From NCBI GenBank assembly GCA_035317605.1, contig DATHGT010000265.1, forward strand, positions 1 through 53,409: a stretch of 53,409 bases of DNA, given 5' to 3'. The position numbers were made by a program, and so were the translations under genes. Below are positions 1 through 7,716 of the stretch, one piece after another. The notes beneath the pieces were generated by a model. The model searched no databases. It was given only the letters and a program-made list of their open reading frames with translations, and was not told where the DNA came from. This DNA comes from DATHGT01 sp035317605 (GTDB lineage: Bacteria > Methylomirabilota > Methylomirabilia > Rokubacteriales > CSP1-6). Each line of letters opens with the position of its first letter. Positions within the stretch are counted from its first letter, which is position 1.

Positions 1-435
1 CGGGTGCATGCGGCGCGCCCCGAACGAGATCACCTGGCGCTCGCCCGCCGCCTTCTTGCAGCGCGCGGCCTTGGTGGCGATGCCGGAGGCCTGGCAGAGC
101 AACCCGAGCAGCGCGGTCTCGTACGGCGCCCAGTCGACGTACGTGCCCTCGATCACCATCACCGGCTGGTACGGCTCGAACACGCTGCCCTCATCCATGG
201 CGCGGACGTCGACCGGCAACCCCTCCAGCAGCAGCGCCGCCTCCTCGATACCGGCCAGGATGCCCCACTGCCAATCCTCGGGGAGGCTCTTCAGGTAGAT
301 CTCGGCCTTCACGCTCTTGCGGTCGTTGCGGTGGCGCAGGATCTCGACCGTCCGCTCGAAGTAGACGTCGCAGACCTCGCCGCTCTTGATCTCCGCGTCC
401 GAGGCGGTGTGGAAGGGACGTTTCGCGGTCGTCAT
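1..435 (-). CDS. pncB: Nicotinate phosphoribosyltransferase, N-terminal part (cut by window edge)
   Basis: The minus-strand reading frame from ATG at 435 is open to base 1, giving 145 residues that begin MTTAKRPFHTASDAEIK. The sequence resembles the archaeal/short-type nicotinate phosphoribosyltransferases: an early FERT..ILRHR segment, a VIEGTYVDWAPYET stretch and a GISFGARRMHP-like end (here VISFGARRMHP), the typical substrate-loop region of the family. The enzyme joins nicotinate to PRPP to make nicotinate mononucleotide in NAD salvage, in the cytoplasm. About 60% of the gene is beyond the left edge, so the catalytic C-terminal half cannot be seen. It lies 74 nt downstream of galU and has a possible promoter of its own at 448-476. 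No Shine-Dalgarno sequence is visible, and the predicted leader is very short. Confidence 0.8.
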   Translation of the reverse strand, partial: MTTAKRPFHTASDAEIKSGEVCDVYFERTVEILRHRNDRKSVKAEIYLKSLPEDWQWGILAGIEEAALLLEGLPVDVRAMDEGSVFEPYQPVMVIEGTYVDWAPYETALLGLLCQASGIATKAARCKKAAGERQVISFGARRMHP

Positions 436-447
436 CGGAGTTGGGGA

Positions 448-476
448 AGTCTGGCAGAAGGCGGAGGCCAAGTCAA
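448..476 (-). promoter_or_regulatory. Putative sigma70-type promoter for pncB
   Basis: On the minus strand TTGACT (471-476) and CAGACT (448-453) are separated by exactly 17 nt. The -35 box matches consensus at five of six positions; the -10 box is weak. The predicted start would be only about 6 nt before the pncB ATG, so translation may be nearly leaderless. Seen by eye only. Confidence 0.35.
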
Positions 477-509
477 CGTGACGCCCGCCGACGCACTCTC
501 CCAAAAACC

Positions 510-1373
510 TCAGAGAGTCAGCGACTTGAGGTACGCCCGGAACTCGTCGGCGAGGTCGGGACGGGCGAGCGCGAACTCCACGGTGGCCTTGAGGAAGCCG
601 AGCTTGTCGCCGGTGTCGTAGCGTTTGCCCTCGAAGGCCAGCGCGTACATGGGCCGACGCTCGCGCAGCCGGCGCAGGGCGTCGGTGAGCTGGATCTCGC
701 CGCGGCGGTCGGGCGCGGTCTCGGCGAGGATCGCGAACAGGTCGGGGGTCAGCACGTAGCGCCCGATGATGGCGAGGTCGGAGGGAGCTTCTTCGGCGCT
801 CGGCTTCTCCACCAGGTCGGTGATCTCGTAGACGTTGTCGCCGAGGGGCCGCGCCGCGATGACCCCGTACTGATGGATGCGCTCGCGCGGCACCCGTTCG
901 ACGGCAATGACGGGCCCCTGCAGACTCTCGAAGACGTCGAGGAGCTGGCGCATGCACGGCACCGACGCGGTGATGATGTCGTCGCCGAGGAACACGGCGA
1001 ACGGCTCGTCGCCGACCAGCGAGCGCGCGCACAGGATGGCGTGGCCGAGCCCGAGGGGCTCCTTCTGGCGCACGTAGCAGACGGACGCCAGCTCGGAGAT
1101 CGTCTTGATCTGGGCCAGCTCGTCGACCTTGCCACGGTCGGCGAGGTAGTACTCCAGCTCGAAGGCGGCGTCGAAGTGGTCCTCGATCGCCCGCTTGCCG
1201 CGCCCGGTGACGATGACCAGCTCGTTGAGCCCGGAGGCCACCGCCTCTTCCACCACGTACTGGATGGTCGGCTTGTCGACGAGCGGCAGCATCTCCTTGG
1301 GCTGGGCCTTGGTGACGGGCAGGAAGCGGGTCCCCAGGCCCGCGGCGGGAAACACACCTTTACGTACCTTCAT
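510..1373 (-). CDS. galU: UTP-glucose-1-phosphate uridylyltransferase
   Basis: Makes UDP-glucose from UTP and glucose-1-phosphate in the cytoplasm, a precursor for the surface polysaccharide encoded upstream. The 287-residue length is normal for GalU. The N-terminus carries the nucleotidyltransferase signature GLGTRFLPVTKAQPKEMLP (about residues 11-29), followed by the GalU-typical LVDKPTIQYVVEEAVASG, FLGDDII and YDTGDKLGFLKA segments. The start is the ATG of MKVRKGVFPAAG; the longer open frame upstream is a shadow. The end of the MscS gene lies 4 nt upstream, so galU is probably the tail of the same long transcription unit. A 6-bp inverted repeat (ACTCTC/GAGAGT, 495-518) straddles the stop but lacks a T-run. 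Confidence 0.93.
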   Translation of the reverse strand: MKVRKGVFPAAGLGTRFLPVTKAQPKEMLPLVDKPTIQYVVEEAVASGLNELVIVTGRGKRAIEDHFDAAFELEYYLADRGKVDELAQIKTISELASVCYVRQKEPLGLGHAILCARSLVGDEPFAVFLGDDIITASVPCMRQLLDVFESLQGPVIAVERVPRERIHQYGVIAARPLGDNVYEITDLVEKPSAEEAPSDLAIIGRYVLTPDLFAILAETAPDRRGEIQLTDALRRLRERRPMYALAFEGKRYDTGDKLGFLKATVEFALARPDLADEFRAYLKSLTL

Positions 1374-1377
1374 CCGG

Positions 1378-2190
1378 CTACGCTCCTTGCTGGGCGGGCC
1401 CGGCGGTCGGCCACTTCTCGCGCTCGAAGGCCCCCCTGATCCGGCGGCGCAGCTCGTATTCCGCCTCCAGGCGCTTGTCCGACTCGACCTTCGCCGTGAG
1501 GCGGAGGACCGGCTCGGCCCCGCTGAATCTGATGATACCGTTCGTTTGCGGAGGTTCCAGCGCGGCGCCGCTCTCGCGCGCCCACTCTTCCCCCGCCTGC
1601 TTGAGCACGCCGAGGGCCGACTCCACCGGCACGTCCCGCGGCAGCGTGACCTCGACCACCGCACGGGCCCAGCCGCGGCTGCGGTTGGTGAACGCGGCGA
1701 GCTGGCCGTTGGGGACCACGTGCAGGCTGCCGTCGAACGCGCGCAGCTTGGTCACGCGCAGCCCGATGGCCTCGACTGCGCCCTGATGGCTGTCGACCTC
1801 GATCACGTCGCCCACGGCGATCAGTCCCTCGAACAGCAGGAAGATGCCGGTGATCACGTCCTTGACGAGCGACTGGGCGCCGAACCCGATGGCCAGACCC
1901 AGCACGCCGGCCGAGACCACGATGGCCTGCACGTCGACGCCCAGCTCGCGCAGGACCACGACCACCACCACGAATCCGATCAGCCAGCGAAGGACGTTGG
2001 TCACCAGCGAGGACACGGTGCGGAGACGAAGCTGCCGCGGCGACAGCGCCGGCTCTCCGTCGCGGGGCGCGAGCCTTCGCTCGATGAACCGCGTGAGCAC
2101 CGCGTAGGCGACGAAGAGCACCGCGATGGTCACGAGGACGGCGGTCAGTCGGGAGAGCAGGGCGAGGGCGGCCGGCGGCAGCGCGGTCAC
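1378..2190 (-). CDS. MscS-family small-conductance mechanosensitive channel
   Basis: A 270-residue inner-membrane protein with the MscS layout. Hydrophobic helices lie at about residues 10-34 and 62-80, followed by the pore-lining Gly/Ala-rich TM3 (VVSAGVLGLAIGFGAQSL). The MscS signature FGAQSLVKDVITGIFLLFE and a GDVIEV beta-domain motif come next, then a soluble C-terminal alpha/beta domain. Such channels release solutes on hypo-osmotic shock. The GTG start overlaps the stop of the DUF2062 gene in a GTGA, which fixes the start and suggests translational coupling. It sits at the tail of the polysaccharide locus; a role in turgor during capsule production is possible but not shown. Confidence 0.88.
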   Translation of the reverse strand: MTALPPAALALLSRLTAVLVTIAVLFVAYAVLTRFIERRLAPRDGEPALSPRQLRLRTVSSLVTNVLRWLIGFVVVVVVLRELGVDVQAIVVSAGVLGLAIGFGAQSLVKDVITGIFLLFEGLIAVGDVIEVDSHQGAVEAIGLRVTKLRAFDGSLHVVPNGQLAAFTNRSRGWARAVVEVTLPRDVPVESALGVLKQAGEEWARESGAALEPPQTNGIIRFSGAEPVLRLTAKVESDKRLEAEYELRRRIRGAFEREKWPTAGPAQQGA

Positions 2191-2693
2191 GCGACGTGGC
2201 GACGGGAGGCGTCGCCTCGCGGGGGCTCGCGGCGACGCCGGCGCGCCAGCGCGGTGAGCGCGATCACGTAGGTGGCGCCGCCGGCCACCAGCCCCACGAT
2301 CGTCGAGCCGACCAGCAGGGGCAGCGAGCTGCCGCGCAGCCACGACCACACGGCCGCCCACGACAGCGCGCCCGGATCGCGCAGCAGCAGATCGAACGAG
2401 GCCGCGTCGGCCTCGCGCAGGCCGGGCGCGACCAGGAGCCCGATCTTGATCGCGGCGCCGTACACGAACGGGGCGAACCACGGCACGTTGAGCCACGTGC
2501 CCAGGATCGTGGCGGCCCGGTTGAACCGGAACACCGCGGCCACCGCGATGGCCAGGAGGGTCTGCAGTCCCCAGAACGGCGTGCAGCTGATGAAGACCCC
2601 GACGGCGAGGGCCACCGCGAGGCGCCGGGGCGGATCGTCGAGGTGGAGCAGCTCCCGAAAGCGCGCTCCGAGACTCGCCGACGACCATCTCAT
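2187..2693 (-). CDS. DUF2062 family membrane protein
   Basis: A 168-residue protein with the DUF2062 pattern: a short cytoplasmic N-terminus, then LAVALAVGVFISCTPFWG and TWLNVPWFAPFVYG, both typical of this family, and two further hydrophobic helices near residues 125-150. The C-terminus is a basic tail. DUF2062 domains are often found fused to, or beside, glycosyltransferases; their biochemical role is unknown. The ATG start overlaps the stop of the WecA-like gene (ATGA) and the stop overlaps the MscS start (GTGA), so it is co-translated with both. Confidence 0.82.
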   Translation of the reverse strand: MRWSSASLGARFRELLHLDDPPRRLAVALAVGVFISCTPFWGLQTLLAIAVAAVFRFNRAATILGTWLNVPWFAPFVYGAAIKIGLLVAPGLREADAASFDLLLRDPGALSWAAVWSWLRGSSLPLLVGSTIVGLVAGGATYVIALTALARRRRREPPRGDASRRHVA

Positions 2694-3838
2694 CGGCCGC
2701 GCCCCCGTCCCACGGTCTCCAGCACCGCGATCAGCGTCAACACGCAGATCGCCTGGAGCAGGATCAGCACCGCCTGCGGCGGGGTGGCCCGCTCCAGCAG
2801 GATGGCCGACAGTCCCAGCGTGGTCGAGATCGAGAAGATCAGGAACACGCTGCGCGGGCGGCTGAAGCCCAGCGCTTCGAAGCGATGGTGGATGTGATCG
2901 CGCCCGGCGTAGGCGAGCCACTCGCGCACGCCGTGCACCTTGCCGGTCATCACGCGCACGGTCCCCACGAACGCGATGTCGAACAGCGGGACCCCGAGGA
3001 TGAGCGTCGGCGTGAGCAGGCCCACCAGTCCATTTTCGGCCCATTCGCCCATGACCGCCAGCCCGGCCAGCGTGAACCCGATGAAGCTGGCGCCGCCGTC
3101 GCCGAGGAAGATGCGGGCGCCGCCGGGACGGAAGTTGTGGGGCAGGAAGCCGAGACACGCCCCCACCAGCGCGGCCGAGAGGAAGGTGAGGAAGCGCTGG
3201 CCGGTCTGGATGGCCGTGATGCTGAAGAACACGCCGGCGATCGCGCCCAGCCCGGCGGCCAGCCCATCCATGCCATCGAGGAACTGGACGGCGTTGGTGA
3301 CGGTGATGAACCAGAGCAGGGTCAGCGCCACGTTGAGCCAGACGAAGCCGGGCATCCAGTTCGGAGCCACGTGGAGCGTGACCCCCCAGCTCATCGCGAT
3401 GGCCGCCGCTCCCGCCTGTCCCGCGAGCTTGATCGAGGCGGGCAGGTCGAGCAGATCGTCGAGGATGCCGACGACCACCACCGCCGTCGCGCCCAGGGCC
3501 ACCCCCTTGAGCTCGCGCGAAAAGCTGAAGTTGAAGAGGACGGTCAGGGCGAACGCGAAATACACCCCCAGGCCGCCCAGCAGCGGTGTGGGCACGGCCT
3601 GGAGTTTCCGGGGCGACGGCTGATCGAGCACGCCCCGCCACAGCGCGTAGCCGCGCACGATCGGCACCGCGGAGAACGCCGCCGCGAAGGCCACGCCCGC
3701 GAGGTACGGCCACACCAGACCGGTGTCGTGACACCACCGGCGGACGGGCGGCGCCATCAGCAGCACCAGCACGCCGAGACCCAGCACGCTCAGCCCGAAC
3801 CCCATGCGCGCGGAGGTCGCCGCGACCGCCGTGCTCAT
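2690..3838 (-). CDS. WecA/MraY-family polyprenyl-phosphate sugar-1-phosphate transferase
   Basis: An integral inner-membrane enzyme of 382 residues, predicted to transfer a (N-acetyl)hexosamine-1-phosphate from a UDP-sugar to undecaprenyl phosphate, the committed step of O-antigen or exopolysaccharide repeat synthesis. The family motifs are all present: GGLGVYFAF after TM2, the Mg-binding DDLLDLPASIKLAGQ near residue 125, NAVQFLDGMDGLAAG near 180 and the H-x-HH-type RDHIHHRF near 311. About ten hydrophobic helices are visible. It resembles the WecA/TagO/WbpL group more than MraY, but the exact sugar cannot be read from sequence. It is the most likely initiating enzyme of the locus. ATGA overlaps couple it to the genes on both sides. 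Confidence 0.88.
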   Translation of the reverse strand: MSTAVAATSARMGFGLSVLGLGVLVLLMAPPVRRWCHDTGLVWPYLAGVAFAAAFSAVPIVRGYALWRGVLDQPSPRKLQAVPTPLLGGLGVYFAFALTVLFNFSFSRELKGVALGATAVVVVGILDDLLDLPASIKLAGQAGAAAIAMSWGVTLHVAPNWMPGFVWLNVALTLLWFITVTNAVQFLDGMDGLAAGLGAIAGVFFSITAIQTGQRFLTFLSAALVGACLGFLPHNFRPGGARIFLGDGGASFIGFTLAGLAVMGEWAENGLVGLLTPTLILGVPLFDIAFVGTVRVMTGKVHGVREWLAYAGRDHIHHRFEALGFSRPRSVFLIFSISTTLGLSAILLERATPPQAVLILLQAICVLTLIAVLETVGRGRGR

Positions 3839-4872
3839 CGTCCGAACACGTCCGCCAGGGCCGCCGCCACCGTCTCGACCTCGTCGTCGGTCAGGGCCGG
3901 ATAGCACGGCACCGACACGCACGTGTTCCAGAGTCGCTCGGCCTCCGGGTATCCCGACAGGCCGAGCGCGCGGTGCAGCGGCCGGAACACCGGCCGCCGC
4001 GCCGTCACTCCACGCGCGTGCAACGCCTCCAGCACGCCGAGCAGGGGAACCTCGCTCCGCACGACGAACCGATGGTACACGTGGGCGTCGCCGTCGTCCG
4101 CGGGCGGACGGCACGGGGCCGAGGCGAGACGACGGCGGTATTCTCCGGCGATGGCTCGGCGCCGCACAATGAACGCGTCGAGACGCGCGAGCTGACTCCG
4201 GCCGAGCGCGGCCTGCATGTCGGTGAGCTTGGCGTTCGATCGCGGGACGAGGTCGTCGCGCTCGTCGTAGTCACGGCCGTCGCGGACCCGCGCGACGAGG
4301 TCTTCCGGGCCCAGGACCATGCCCCCCTCCCCGGTCGCCAGCAGCTTGGTCGCGTAGAACGAGCACACGGCCAGGCGCCCCTGCGAGCCCGCGGCGCGCC
4401 CCCCGACCCGCGCGCCGAGGGCCTGGGCGCAGTCCTCGACGACCGGCACGCCGAGGGCTTCGAAGGGCCCGAGGTCGACGGCGAGGCCGAACGCGTGGGG
4501 CACGACGATGGCCCGTGTGCGCGGTCCGCGCCGTCGTTCCGCGTCGACCGCCGACAGCGTGAGGGTCGCGGGATCGGCGTCGGCGAGCACCGGCTGCGCC
4601 CCGCAGCGAGTCACCGCGTGATGCAGCGCATCGCACGCATAGGTCGGCAGGATGACTTCCCCGCCCGGCCCCACGTCGAGGGCGCGCAGGGCCAGCTCGA
4701 GCGCGGCCGTCCCCGAGCTGACCGCGGCGGCGGCGGGTACGCCGACGCGCCGAGCCACCGCGCGCTCGAAGGCCTCGACCTCCGGCCCCTGGGCGAGCTG
4801 TCCCGCGCGGACGACCCGCGCCACCGCCTCGACGTCGTCCTCGGAGACGTGCGGCCGGGAATGCGGGATCAA
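3835..4872 (-). CDS. DegT/DnrJ/EryC1-family PLP-dependent sugar aminotransferase
   Basis: A predicted nucleotide-sugar aminotransferase of 345 residues. The PLP-fold features are clear: SSGTAALELALRAL for phosphate contacts, VVEDCAQALGA supplying the Asp that pairs with the pyridine nitrogen, and CSFYATKLLATGEGGMV carrying the Schiff-base Lys (about residue 176). It therefore differs from the second DegT-fold protein at 27512-28708, where this Lys is His. Its likely product is an amino-deoxy sugar nucleotide. The start chosen is TTG at 4872, overlapping the LmbE stop (TTGA); no clear Shine-Dalgarno is seen, and a start slightly further downstream is possible. The LmbE-like neighbour would act on acetamido sugars, consistent with amino-sugar chemistry. 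Confidence 0.85.
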   Translation of the reverse strand: MIPHSRPHVSEDDVEAVARVVRAGQLAQGPEVEAFERAVARRVGVPAAAAVSSGTAALELALRALDVGPGGEVILPTYACDALHHAVTRCGAQPVLADADPATLTLSAVDAERRRGPRTRAIVVPHAFGLAVDLGPFEALGVPVVEDCAQALGARVGGRAAGSQGRLAVCSFYATKLLATGEGGMVLGPEDLVARVRDGRDYDERDDLVPRSNAKLTDMQAALGRSQLARLDAFIVRRRAIAGEYRRRLASAPCRPPADDGDAHVYHRFVVRSEVPLLGVLEALHARGVTARRPVFRPLHRALGLSGYPEAERLWNTCVSVPCYPALTDDEVETVAAALADVFGR

Positions 4873-5507
4873 ATATCGAGGAGGAGGCGCACCGACTGGA
4901 AGGCTTCGGCGTACTTCACGCGGGCCTGGATGCCGCGGAAGTTCGCGCACGACACCGCCAGCTCGAGGATCGTGAGGTCTTCGATGTTGGTCTTGCTCAC
5001 CTGCGAGCGGTGGGCTTCGAGGGCGGCGAGCTTGAGGTCGAGCACCTTGTCGACGTTGGTGTAGCAGTTCGGGACGAAGTTCTGCGTCGAGGGCACTTCG
5101 TAGAAGAGGAAGTTCGGGATGTAGCGCGTGGCCGAGACCGTGGCCTGGGCCAGACTCCGGTGGTCCTGGTGCGTGTCGTCGGGGAAGTTCACGAAGATCA
5201 TGGTCGGCCGCACGCGACGGATGACGTTCTCCAGGGCCGCGATGAGGTCGCGGCTCAGCGGCACCTCGGTGTCGGGGAACCCGCCCCACACCACCTCGCG
5301 CGCCCCCAGGGCCACGGCGGCGTCCCGCTGCTCGCCCGCCCGCACGTCCGGCGCCCCGCCCCGGCTGCCGTCGGAGGCCACGAACAGCACGATGTCGTGT
5401 CCCCGCTGCGCGTAGAGCGCGAGCGTTCCCCCGCATCCGTACTCGATGTCGTCGGGGTGCGCACCGATGGCGAGCACGTTCATGGTCGGTCGAACAGTGG
5501 GATCCAT
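4869..5507 (-). CDS. LmbE/PIG-L family GlcNAc deacetylase
   Basis: Predicted Zn-dependent de-N-acetylase acting on GlcNAc-containing intermediates. The LmbE hallmarks are visible: IGAHPDDIEYGCGGTLA (AHPDD metal motif near residues 16-20), FVASDGSRGG and NFPDDTHQDHRSL with the HxDH metal-binding segment. The length (212 residues) is normal. Two starts compete. ATG at 5507 has an AAAAGGGG ribosome site at good spacing. ATG at 5483 (MNVLAIGAHPDD) overlaps the WbqC stop as ATGA and is the usual family N-terminus. The first choice creates a 28-nt overlap with the WbqC-family gene. The substrate is unknown; partnership with the DegT aminotransferase and WbqC-family gene is common in surface glycan loci. 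Confidence 0.86.
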   Translation of the reverse strand: MDPTVRPTMNVLAIGAHPDDIEYGCGGTLALYAQRGHDIVLFVASDGSRGGAPDVRAGEQRDAAVALGAREVVWGGFPDTEVPLSRDLIAALENVIRRVRPTMIFVNFPDDTHQDHRSLAQATVSATRYIPNFLFYEVPSTQNFVPNCYTNVDKVLDLKLAALEAHRSQVSKTNIEDLTILELAVSCANFRGIQARVKYAEAFQSVRLLLDI

Positions 5508-6256
5508 CCGTTCCCCTTTTGAAGGATTGCGAACGCCTGATCCCCAGCCGTCAATAATAAGTCGAGGGCCGAGAGATGCGGCACGAATTCGCCGTGGATC
5601 TGGGCGTAGACGGGATGCTCGTACCGCTGGGCGAGCACCGCGATGCCGGCGGCGGCGAATTCGGCGAGGTCCATGTAGCCGGCGCCGTGCGGTCCGGCGA
5701 GGTAGGTGTCGGCGCCCGCCGCGCGGCACAGCGCCACCAGACGGGCTGTTGGATTGGGGGGCCTAGCCTCGGGCCCCCCAATCCCCCCGCCCTCGTCGCG
5801 CCCCGGCGAAGCCGTGGCGCTTCTCGAACTGCCCAGCAGCTCGGAGGCGAGCCGGAGGGGCGTGGCGATGCCGAGGGCGCGGGCCAGCCACTGGGCGCTG
5901 GCCGTGGCGAGCGGGGCCAGGTGGGTCCACGGGGTCGCGTAGAGCCGTCGGAGTTCCTCGCCGTGGCGGGCCAGGCCGGGGGCCCGCGCGTACGCCTGCT
6001 CGATGGCCCGCAGGTGCCGGGCCGGCCACGCCTGAGAACTATCGATCGTCACCGCCGAGATGGGCGTGCCCAGGGAGGCGTGGACGGGCACGGTGAGCCA
6101 CCGGACCCCGTCGCGGGTCTTGATGCGGTTGCGGTTCTGCCAGCCGTTCTTCTCGTACTGCACGACGTCGAGCACGATGAACAGGTCGGCGGCCGCCCAC
6201 TTGGCCAGATAGCCGAGCCACGGCAGGTACTGCGGCTGATGGATGGCCACCCTCAC
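5480..6256 (-). CDS. WbqC-like family protein with a palindromic in-frame insertion
   Basis: The N-terminus VRVAIHQPQYLPWLGYL, followed by FIVLDVVQYEKNGWQNRN, is diagnostic of the WbqC family, which is found in O-antigen loci and proposed to act in amino-sugar modification. The length is 258 residues. Starting at GTG 6256 gives a GTGA overlap with the upstream PHP-like gene. Between the segment RLASELLG and TARLVALCRAAGADTYL the protein has an extra low-complexity stretch (SSRSATASPGRDEGGGIGG, then PEARPPNP) encoded by a GC-rich hairpin element at 5751-5784. The reading frame is kept. The C-terminal SG/AGP-HGAGYM and YEHPVYAQIHGEFVPHLS segments look intact, so the gene is probably functional. 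Confidence 0.85.
   Translation of the reverse strand: MRVAIHQPQYLPWLGYLAKWAAADLFIVLDVVQYEKNGWQNRNRIKTRDGVRWLTVPVHASLGTPISAVTIDSSQAWPARHLRAIEQAYARAPGLARHGEELRRLYATPWTHLAPLATASAQWLARALGIATPLRLASELLGSSRSATASPGRDEGGGIGGPEARPPNPTARLVALCRAAGADTYLAGPHGAGYMDLAEFAAAGIAVLAQRYEHPVYAQIHGEFVPHLSALDLLLTAGDQAFAILQKGNGWIPLFDRP
5751..5784. repeat. GC-rich palindromic element inside the WbqC-family gene
   Basis: A perfect 13-bp inverted repeat, GGATTGGGGGGCC (5751-5763) and GGCCCCCCAATCC (5772-5784), separated by 8 nt. It sits in coding sequence at a point where the protein shows a non-conserved insertion. The core and its right flank (GGCCCCCCAA-n-CCCCCCG) recur at 53243-53274 upstream of transketolase, which suggests a dispersed element. 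Confidence 0.7.
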
Positions 6257-7716
6257 GGGAGACTCACGAAGATGGGGCTCGAGAGAATGCGGTGCGGGGT
6301 GCGGCCGCGGGCGTCGATGCGGAAGACGACGGGGCGGCCGTCGAAGACTTCGCGGTAGGTGGCGCGAACGCTGGCGTCGCCGGACCAGCCGTCGAGGACG
6401 GCGCCGTTGCGCACGAGCGTGACCCGCAGTCCTCCGGCGCCCGATCCCGTGGCGTCGACGGCGATCCGCACCTCGATCTCCGTCCCGCTGGCCACGCGCA
6501 GGGTTTCTCCCGACACGGCCCTGGCGTTCCCCGCCGCCAGGCTCCAGTCGGCCAGCTCCAGCGCGCCCTCGGGCAGCCGCTGGAGCGCGTAGAGTCGGCC
6601 GCGCCGGAGCGCGTCGAGGGTCGCGGCCTCGGTCTTCTCGCCGACGAGGAACACGGTCTGGATGCCGCCGATGGGCTTGCCCCCGAGGGCATGGAGCCCG
6701 GCTTCGCCCAGGCCCCAGGCCGGCCGGCTCCGCTCGCCGGCGGCGTACTCGGTGAGCAGCCGGTCCCACCGGCCCCCGGGCTGCTCGAAGCGCGTGGACT
6801 GGGCGTAGACGGCGCCGAACCCTGTGTACTTAAAGGTTCTCATCAGGTCGTCCGGGTACGGATCGGTCCGCCAGGCCACCTGCACCCCGGCCACCGAGCG
6901 CCGGCCCTCGTCGGCCGCCTCGGGAAACGACCACACGGTGACGCCGCCGAGACGGTCGACGTGATCGATGAGGGCCTGGTGGGGCGCCACCCCGAAGTCC
7001 TGCCAGGGCGGGTAGGCGTCGACGGTGAACGGCCACGCGCGCACCACGGTCGCCGCGCCGATCAGGATCAGGATGCCGCCGACGAGCCAGGGCCGGCGGC
7101 GCTCGACCACGATGGCGCGGCCCACGCGCACCCGCCGCACCCGCCCGGCCGCGAGCAGGGCGACGCCGGGAACGACCAGCAGCGCGGGCAGCGCGTCGAC
7201 CAGCGACTGCCACCCGTACCGGCGCGCGTACGGGTTGCCGCTCGCCGGCAGCGAGCGCAGCGCGGCGGGGTCGGTGACGCCGAACACCAGTAGGTTCTTC
7301 TGGGTGTTGTGCAGCATCATCGAGCGGGCGAGCGGCGAGCCCGACCAGTGCTGGTGAGGAATGACCTCGACCCCGGGCACCAGCACCACTTCGGGATGCG
7401 CGAGGCGGGCCCGCGCGATCTCCGAGCGATAGCGGTCGAGGCCGGCGTTCATGACCGACGGCTCGTCGTGAGCGACCCGGGTGAGCGCGCGGAACGGGGC
7501 CAGCCCGTACTCCACGCGGAGCAGGTAGTTCTCCACCACGAACAGCGCGCCGATCCCCTCCCCTCGCGCGATACGAGCCAGATCGTCGATGGACTTCTCT
7601 CCCGTCGACAGCCGGGAGTGCACGTGGACGACGGCGGGCAGCCGCTGCCATTCCTCCGCCCACGCCCGCGGCGCCACCAGCGCGATGGCGAGAGCGACGA
7701 AGACGACGGGACTCAC
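6253..7716 (-). CDS. Membrane-spanning PHP-like protein of unknown function
   Basis: 487 residues with an N-terminal signal or anchor (SPVVFVALAIALVAPRAWA), then a segment resembling the PHP metal-dependent phosphoesterase fold: VVHVHSRLSTGEKSIDDL (HxH motif near residues 31-33), GIGALFVVENYL and VVLVPGVEVIPHQHWSG. Two hydrophobic helices occur near residues 170-190 and 206-226. A later GGVTVWSFPEAADEGRR resembles the PHP motif that normally carries HP, but the His is replaced by Phe. The C-terminal 120 residues look like a beta-sandwich. This suggests an envelope-exposed, perhaps catalytically degenerate PHP relative. It is embedded by GTGA overlaps between a GT4 gene and the WbqC-family gene, so it belongs to the glycan locus. 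No specific function can be assigned. Confidence 0.65.
   Translation of the reverse strand: MSPVVFVALAIALVAPRAWAEEWQRLPAVVHVHSRLSTGEKSIDDLARIARGEGIGALFVVENYLLRVEYGLAPFRALTRVAHDEPSVMNAGLDRYRSEIARARLAHPEVVLVPGVEVIPHQHWSGSPLARSMMLHNTQKNLLVFGVTDPAALRSLPASGNPYARRYGWQSLVDALPALLVVPGVALLAAGRVRRVRVGRAIVVERRRPWLVGGILILIGAATVVRAWPFTVDAYPPWQDFGVAPHQALIDHVDRLGGVTVWSFPEAADEGRRSVAGVQVAWRTDPYPDDLMRTFKYTGFGAVYAQSTRFEQPGGRWDRLLTEYAAGERSRPAWGLGEAGLHALGGKPIGGIQTVFLVGEKTEAATLDALRRGRLYALQRLPEGALELADWSLAAGNARAVSGETLRVASGTEIEVRIAVDATGSGAGGLRVTLVRNGAVLDGWSGDASVRATYREVFDGRPVVFRIDARGRTPHRILSSPIFVSLP

Noticed and set aside
495..518. Terminator at the galU stop
   Set aside because: Only a 6-bp stem with a 12-nt loop and no following T-run.
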